Source: Holdemanella sp. MSK.7.32 (GTDB lineage Bacteria; Bacillota_I; Bacilli_A; Erysipelotrichales; Erysipelotrichaceae). From it: 35,935 nucleotides of DNA. Every line of letters starts with the position of its first letter. Position 1 is the first letter of the stretch. Made by a program: the position numbers and the translations under genes. Below are positions 33,101-35,935 of this stretch, one piece after another. The notes below the pieces were generated by a model, which was given only the letters and a program-made list of their open reading frames with translations, was not told the origin of the DNA and did not search any database. Location of the stretch: contig NZ_JANFYN010000024.1 of assembly GCF_024460475.1 (NCBI RefSeq), positions 1 to 35,935 of the forward strand, given 5' to 3'.

Positions 33101-33523
33101 CTAAACCTCCGCCATGCACATATTCAATATTTTTTGAGAGAAAGTCATATCCTGTTTAAACTTTGGCTGAAAAATAATTGTGTATCTTCCACCTGCCTGG
33201 ACTCCAATAACTCCAATATATTTTTTTTCATTCAAATAATTCATGTAGCGATTTAAAATGACATCTTTCTTCTCTTCCGGAATTACGATCCAGCTTTTAT
33301 TGCAGTAAGGTAAATTTCCTTCTGCCTGTAAAAGTACTTTTTTTATATCCGTCAATTTAAATTCAAATGCATTGATTTGCCAGTTTTCCTGATATTTTTC
33401 CAATGTCATTAAATCTGTATTACCTTCTCGAACAGGACATTCAAACTGCCATTTAACAGCTCGTCCTTTATTGTTGTAGCTTTTCCAAAAAGCATCCTTT
33501 AATTCTTTTTCAGTTAAAAACAT
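33101..33523 (-). CDS. PD-(D/E)XK nuclease-like protein, 140 aa
   Basis: The spacing of Asp37 (GNTDLMTLE), Glu54-x-Lys56 (NAFEFKLTD) and Gln66 (VLLQAEGN) fits the PD-(D/E)XK fold of small nucleases. A strand-loop pattern and KSWIVIPE follow, as is common in this fold. It could process DNA of the element together with TopB, to which it is translationally coupled, or act with the RNA-guided locus upstream. A terminator-like hairpin lies 17 bases before its start, so it is either expressed by readthrough from the array transcript or from a weak promoter near TATTAT at about 33575. Substrate unknown. Confidence 0.6.
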   Translation of the reverse strand: MFLTEKELKDAFWKSYNNKGRAVKWQFECPVREGNTDLMTLEKYQENWQINAFEFKLTDIKKVLLQAEGNLPYCNKSWIVIPEEKKDVILNRYMNYLNEKKYIGVIGVQAGGRYTIIFQPKFKQDMTFSQKILNMCMAEV

Positions 33524-33540
33524 ATATTTATCTCCATTCT

Positions 33541-33562
33541 AAAAAAAAGCCACAATGGCTTT
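33541..33562 (-). terminator. terminator after array 1
   Basis: AAAAGCCA-TTG-TGGCTTTT followed by TTTTA on the minus strand. It would end the CRISPR-like transcript before the nuclease/topB genes, or attenuate it. Confidence 0.85.
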
Positions 33563-33627
33563 TAAATCTATATTTATAATATTGTGTTCTCCCGCACTAA
33601 TAAAACGAGTGGTCAATTGCATATTTA

Positions 33628-33795
33628 CTTTCGCTGCCGTGCAAACGTTTGTTAAAGTCATCAAATTCTGTAATGGCGCATTATATCACTTATCCTTCAC
33701 AACCATCAAAAATTGTGCTGTACTACACCTTTTTTTAAGTTCCATTAGATTATTTAGAATCTTCATAACCATGTGAGATATCGTTGTACTACAAC
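33628..33795 (-). CRISPR. CRISPR-like array 1 (two repeats, a decayed terminal repeat, two spacers)
   Basis: Read on the minus strand from the leader: repeat (33795-33760), 30-nt spacer (33759-33730), repeat (33729-33694), 30-nt spacer (33693-33664), decayed repeat (33663-33628). The period is exactly 66 nt. Repeats begin GTTGTAGTACA or GGTGTAGTACA and end ATGGTT.TGAAG. The last copy keeps the GCAGCGAAAG end only. The second spacer contains TGATATAATGCGCC, an extended -10 box; the first contains ATGGAACTTAAAAAAA. No cas1, cas2, cas9 or csn2 is present in the window. Confidence 0.82.
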
Positions 33796-33915
33796 CTCTA
33801 ATCAATGGCATTACAGACTACTATAAAATGTTAACCTTGCCACGAATGACATAGGTGTAATTCAAGTTCATCTGTACTTTCGATATTTCTATCAAGGTCT
33901 GTGAATCGACCTTAT
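33796..33915 (-). repeat. leader copy 1 of the arrays
   Basis: About 120 bp that match leader copy 2 at most positions, including TACAGATGAACTTGAAT, CACGAATGACAT (plus strand) and ATGGCATTACAGACTAC (plus strand). Its junction with the repeat is changed: GATTAGAG instead of ATTTGAG. A copy of the leader precedes each array in the transcription direction of the array. Confidence 0.85.
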
Positions 33916-33997
33916 ATATTAAATTTATCATTCAAACCAACTAATAGTTGTCTTATTAAAACACTTCATGATTCATTACTACATGATTTAATTACGT
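33916..33997. other. spacer-like and decayed-repeat-like stretch between arrays 1 and 2
   Basis: The interval 33968-33997 has spacer length after the last good repeat of array 2. The next 36 bases keep only weak repeat likeness (TTGGTTTGA on the minus strand) and include the palindrome CAACTAATAGTTG (33938-33950). I cannot firmly call a fourth repeat. Confidence 0.35.
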
Positions 33998-34165
33998 CCT
34001 TCACCACCATGTGAAAACACACTGATGTACAACAAAGAAGATAAATCGTTTGTATCAAGTTTCCCTTCACAACCATCTGAAATAGTGCTGTACCGCAACT
34101 TAATCATTGTACTTCTCCTTTCAATTTTTCCTTCACTACCATATGAAAATATGCTGTACTGCAAC
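33998..34165 (-). CRISPR. CRISPR-like array 2 (three repeats, two spacers)
   Basis: Read on the minus strand from the leader: repeat (34165-34130), 30-nt spacer (34129-34100), repeat (34099-34064), 30-nt spacer (34063-34034), repeat (34033-33998). The repeats are related but not identical: GTTGCAGTACAGC, GTTGCGGTACAGC and GTTGTACATCAGT at the 5' end, all ending ATGGTNGTGAAGG. The leader-proximal spacer contains GAAAGGAGAAGTACAATG, a Shine-Dalgarno followed by a start codon; the other contains TTGATACAAACGATTTA. An apparent 60-aa reading frame across this array is an artefact of the 66-nt period. Confidence 0.88.
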
Positions 34166-34281
34166 CTCAAATGGCATTACAGACTACTACAAAATTTTAA
34201 CCCAATCACGAATGACATAGATGTGATTCAAGTTCATCTGTACTTTCGATATTTCTATCAAGGTCCGTGAATCGACCTTAT
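34166..34281 (-). repeat. leader copy 2 of the arrays
   Basis: The end next to the repeat reads GCCATTTGAG on the minus strand, then GTTGCAG of the first repeat. ATTTGAG is the leader-anchoring sequence of type II-A arrays. The leader begins next to the palindrome behind the TnpB-like gene. I cannot point to a strong promoter in it. Confidence 0.85.
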
Positions 34282-34286
34282 CTAAT

Positions 34287-34309
34287 AATTAAGGCAAACT
34301 GCCTTAATT
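34287..34309. repeat. palindrome after the TnpB-like gene
   Basis: AATTAAGGCA-AAC-TGCCTTAATT, eleven bases downstream of the stop. It pairs well but has no T-run, so it is a weak terminator at best. It is nearly the same as the palindrome behind topB. Confidence 0.7.
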
Positions 34310-34320
34310 TATATATTTAA

Positions 34321-35679
34321 CTAAAACTGGCGAATGAGTGCAGCCACTTCTTCTAAATCCTTTTTACTTACGTTTTTTTCTTCAAAAATAGGATTTAATT
34401 TCGAATAGCCGATCTCATTGATAGAAACATCGTGATACGAAAGCTTTCTTTCTATTGTCGTTTTTAACATAGCTGGACTGGCAGACTGAATCTTTTTGCC
34501 CAAATTTTTTTGAAGAAATTTAAAGTCCATTTTATTACAATTAAACACATCACCAGATGCAATGACTTCATTTGCAAGGACTTCCTGCAATAATTTCTTT
34601 TCCTCACATTCCTTTCGGAAAATCTCGTAAAGTTCAGCACGATATTTTTTATAAGCTTTTGAAAAATGCCATCCTTTGATTTCGTTTTTTTCTTTACTGG
34701 TTCCATCGTCATTGTAGTTATCTAGATTTGTTGCACGTCTGGAAGCATCCATTTTCTGCAATAACTCAGTTTTCTTATCCTCATGATTTTTGATTGCTAA
34801 AGGATATGTTTTAGTACCATCTTCTGTCGAAACCGTAAGACTGGTACTTGTAAAGTACAAACCAACATTCCCTTTTCCTAGCTGTCTTTTCAATTCACCT
34901 GTCTGCTTATTAAATTTATCAGGAACATGACCTTTCAACGTGATCTGGATATAATACTTCCACTTTCCTTTGATCTTTTCACGTTTTACAGCACAGTAGC
35001 AGATCTCCGATTGCAACGCCTTCCATTCATACAACGTACATTTGGTAAGGTCAATTATAAATTCAAGGCCTTGCCATTTGACCAACCCAACTTTCTTTTC
35101 ATCATCTAAGATGAATCGAATGCCTGTTGTGTTCTGGCTTCCGCAAAGACTTCTCAAAGAATCTTTTCTTTTATAATGGACATAAGGATTTACCTTGTCC
35201 TCATCACTTCTGTACTGGTCTTTGATAAGTTCTTCTTCCATCTTCTCAAAAGCTCTGAAACAACGTACGGCCAGATTATTACAAATCTGAGAATTCAGGT
35301 TTTTCTTATAATAACCTCGATATTTCTTCATATCCATTCCAAATCCAAATTCAGACCAATTAAACATCTTCTTGATGTTGTAGATAGCATCATATTGTTC
35401 TTTTCTTTTCTTCTTTAGGTCCTGACTCAACTTTTTAGATTCCTTAGATTTATCAGATTGCTTATCTAATTCATTGATTTGCATTGTCAAATCCTTTATA
35501 AGACTTTGAGCGTCTCTATAATCTCTACGTTTTGTCATTTCATAATATTTCTTTTTTTCATAGCTTAGAAATTTATTATATAATTCCTCGCCCAGTCTAA
35601 AACGCTTTTCTAAAATATGTTCCTGATATAACTCTGTTTTCAAAGGTAACGTAAGAATATAACGACCTTCTCCACTCAT
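34321..35679 (-). CDS. TnpB/Cas12f-like RNA-guided protein, nuclease-dead and truncated
   Basis: The 452-aa protein follows the TnpB plan: an N-terminal helical/WED-like part (YILTLPLKTELYQEHILEKR), a long coiled coil (45-100), a beta domain (GIRFI, KIKGKWKYYIQITLKG) and the RuvC-I region GKGNVGLYFTSTS, where GxVGID is normal. The catalytic Asp is Tyr275. The bridge-helix region KMDASRRATNLDNYNDDG (309-326) is well kept. In RuvC-II, CNKMDFKFLQK, the Glu is Asn382. The usual KKRFGKSL insert is shortened, and the protein stops after YSKLNPIF, so the zinc finger and RuvC-III Asp are missing. It should bind guide RNA and DNA but not cut. AAAGGAG precedes the ATG. It is flanked on both sides by arrays on its own strand. 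It could be a TldR-like repressor or a Cas12f-like effector; no tnpA is visible. Confidence 0.88.
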   Translation of the reverse strand: MSGEGRYILTLPLKTELYQEHILEKRFRLGEELYNKFLSYEKKKYYEMTKRRDYRDAQSLIKDLTMQINELDKQSDKSKESKKLSQDLKKKRKEQYDAIYNIKKMFNWSEFGFGMDMKKYRGYYKKNLNSQICNNLAVRCFRAFEKMEEELIKDQYRSDEDKVNPYVHYKRKDSLRSLCGSQNTTGIRFILDDEKKVGLVKWQGLEFIIDLTKCTLYEWKALQSEICYCAVKREKIKGKWKYYIQITLKGHVPDKFNKQTGELKRQLGKGNVGLYFTSTSLTVSTEDGTKTYPLAIKNHEDKKTELLQKMDASRRATNLDNYNDDGTSKEKNEIKGWHFSKAYKKYRAELYEIFRKECEEKKLLQEVLANEVIASGDVFNCNKMDFKFLQKNLGKKIQSASPAMLKTTIERKLSYHDVSINEIGYSKLNPIFEEKNVSKKDLEEVAALIRQF

Positions 35680-35710
35680 AACAGCAATTCTCCTTTCCTG
35701 CTCTTAAAAA
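35680..35710 (-). promoter_or_regulatory. 5' end and ribosome binding site of the TnpB-like gene
   Basis: GAAAGGAG stands ten bases before the ATG. Just upstream, TGATTATAT (minus strand, within the decayed repeat) could be an extended -10 box, but no -35 box is clear. Co-transcription with array 3 is the alternative. Confidence 0.4.
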
Positions 35711-35877
35711 AATATATAATCACAATTAAAAATCTAAATTTACAACTAAACAACAGCGATAAAGGTTGGATAGTCACCTTCACTACCATCCGAAAATGTG
35801 CTCTGCTGCAACGATTTTTTTAATATAGTGATGAACATTTACCTTCACTACCATCCGAAAATGTGCTATGCTGCAAC
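35711..35877 (-). CRISPR. CRISPR-like array 3 (two repeats, a decayed terminal repeat, two spacers)
   Basis: Read on the minus strand from the leader: repeat (35877-35842), 29-nt spacer (35841-35813), repeat (35812-35777), 30-nt spacer (35776-35747), decayed repeat (35746-35711) keeping GTTGTA at its start. The two good repeats differ at one base (GCATAGCAC against GCAGAGCAC) and end TTTTCGGATGGTAGTGAAGG. These are the best-conserved repeats in the window. The array lies directly upstream of the TnpB-like gene on the same strand, so one transcript could carry both guides and effector. Confidence 0.88.
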
Positions 35878-35935
35878 CTCAAATGGCATTACAGACTACT
35901 GAAGAATTTTAACCTCTTCACGAATGAAGAAAGTA
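35878..35935 (-). repeat. leader copy 3 of the arrays (cut by the window edge)
   Basis: The first 58 bases next to the repeat match leader copy 2: CTCAAATGGCATTACAGACTACT on the plus side, split here as CTCAAATGGCATT and ACAGACTACT. The leader ends in ATTTGAG at the repeat on the minus strand. The rest lies beyond the window. Confidence 0.8.

Noticed and set aside
33988..34170. A 60-codon minus-strand frame with repeating xYSxFSxGxEGK segments, looking like a small repeat protein
   Set aside because: The 66-nt repeat period is a multiple of three, so the CRISPR-like repeats stay in one frame. The frame covers repeats and spacers exactly and has no independent gene features.
34321..35679. An active IS200/IS605 or IS607 insertion sequence with TnpB
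   Set aside because: No TnpA transposase, no IS end structures, and the TnpB-like protein lacks catalytic residues and the C-terminal domain.
33541..35935. A plain type II-A CRISPR remnant without relation to the TnpB-like gene
   Set aside because: Considered seriously because of repeat length and ATTTGAG leaders. It was not preferred because the gene lies between array units on the same strand and no cas9, cas1, cas2 or csn2 is visible. It cannot be excluded without the sequence to the right.
35680..35935. A tracrRNA gene for the arrays
   Set aside because: I looked in the leaders and in 33,563-33,627 for a stretch complementary to the repeat and found only short, weak matches. An anti-repeat search by computation, including sequence to the right, would decide.

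Overview
The window looks like a low-GC Bacillota chromosome, probably of the Erysipelotrichaceae/Erysipelotrichales type. The evidence is the 16S rRNA 5' end at the left edge, AT-rich intergenic DNA, strong AGGAGG-type ribosome binding sites, a T-box in front of pheST, and PTS/PRD regulation. Nearly all genes are on the minus strand. Genus and species cannot be fixed from what is visible.

Core part (1 to about 23,530). Left to right it holds the start of a 16S gene (minus), a free-methionine sulfoxide reductase, an AAC(3)-like protein with glycerol kinase (glpK), and pheT/pheS behind a Phe T-box (UUC specifier). Next come a TrmH-family rRNA methyltransferase, a MATE transporter with a switch-like 5' leader, and deoD-deoB. 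A beta-glucoside/cellobiose PTS operon follows (IIC, PRD regulator, GH4 phospho-glucosidase, IIB, IIA, then two paralogous proteins resembling the RarA/MgsA C-terminal domain). After it lie an Rpn-like protein with a 21-bp-repeat coiled coil and a premature stop, an rpiR-rpiA-(broken oxidoreductase)-HAD operon, purA, and tRNA-Trp.

Accessory part (about 23,530 to the end). This resembles one end of an integrative mobile element. It carries a small ribbon-helix-helix-like protein with a perfect palindromic operator, a large serine recombinase, and two small unknown proteins. It also carries a BcgI-like restriction-modification pair whose RM subunit has a one-base frameshift, a small serine resolvase with a res-like site, an HExxH metalloprotease, topoisomerase III, and a small PD-(D/E)XK nuclease-like protein.

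The most striking locus is 33,628 to 35,935. A 452-aa TnpB/Cas12f-related protein has lost RuvC-I Asp (Tyr275) and RuvC-II Glu (Asn382), and it ends before the zinc finger and RuvC-III. It is bracketed by three short CRISPR-like arrays with 36-nt repeats and 29-30-nt spacers, all on the same strand as the gene. Each array follows a copy of a roughly 118-bp leader, and two leaders end in ATTTGAG, as type II-A leaders do. Several spacers look like expression signals (an extended -10 box; a Shine-Dalgarno plus ATG). The simplest reading is an RNA-guided, nuclease-dead DNA-binding system, similar in logic to TldR repressors or transposon-CRISPR intermediates but with its own multi-array layout. 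This is inference; no target was found inside the window.
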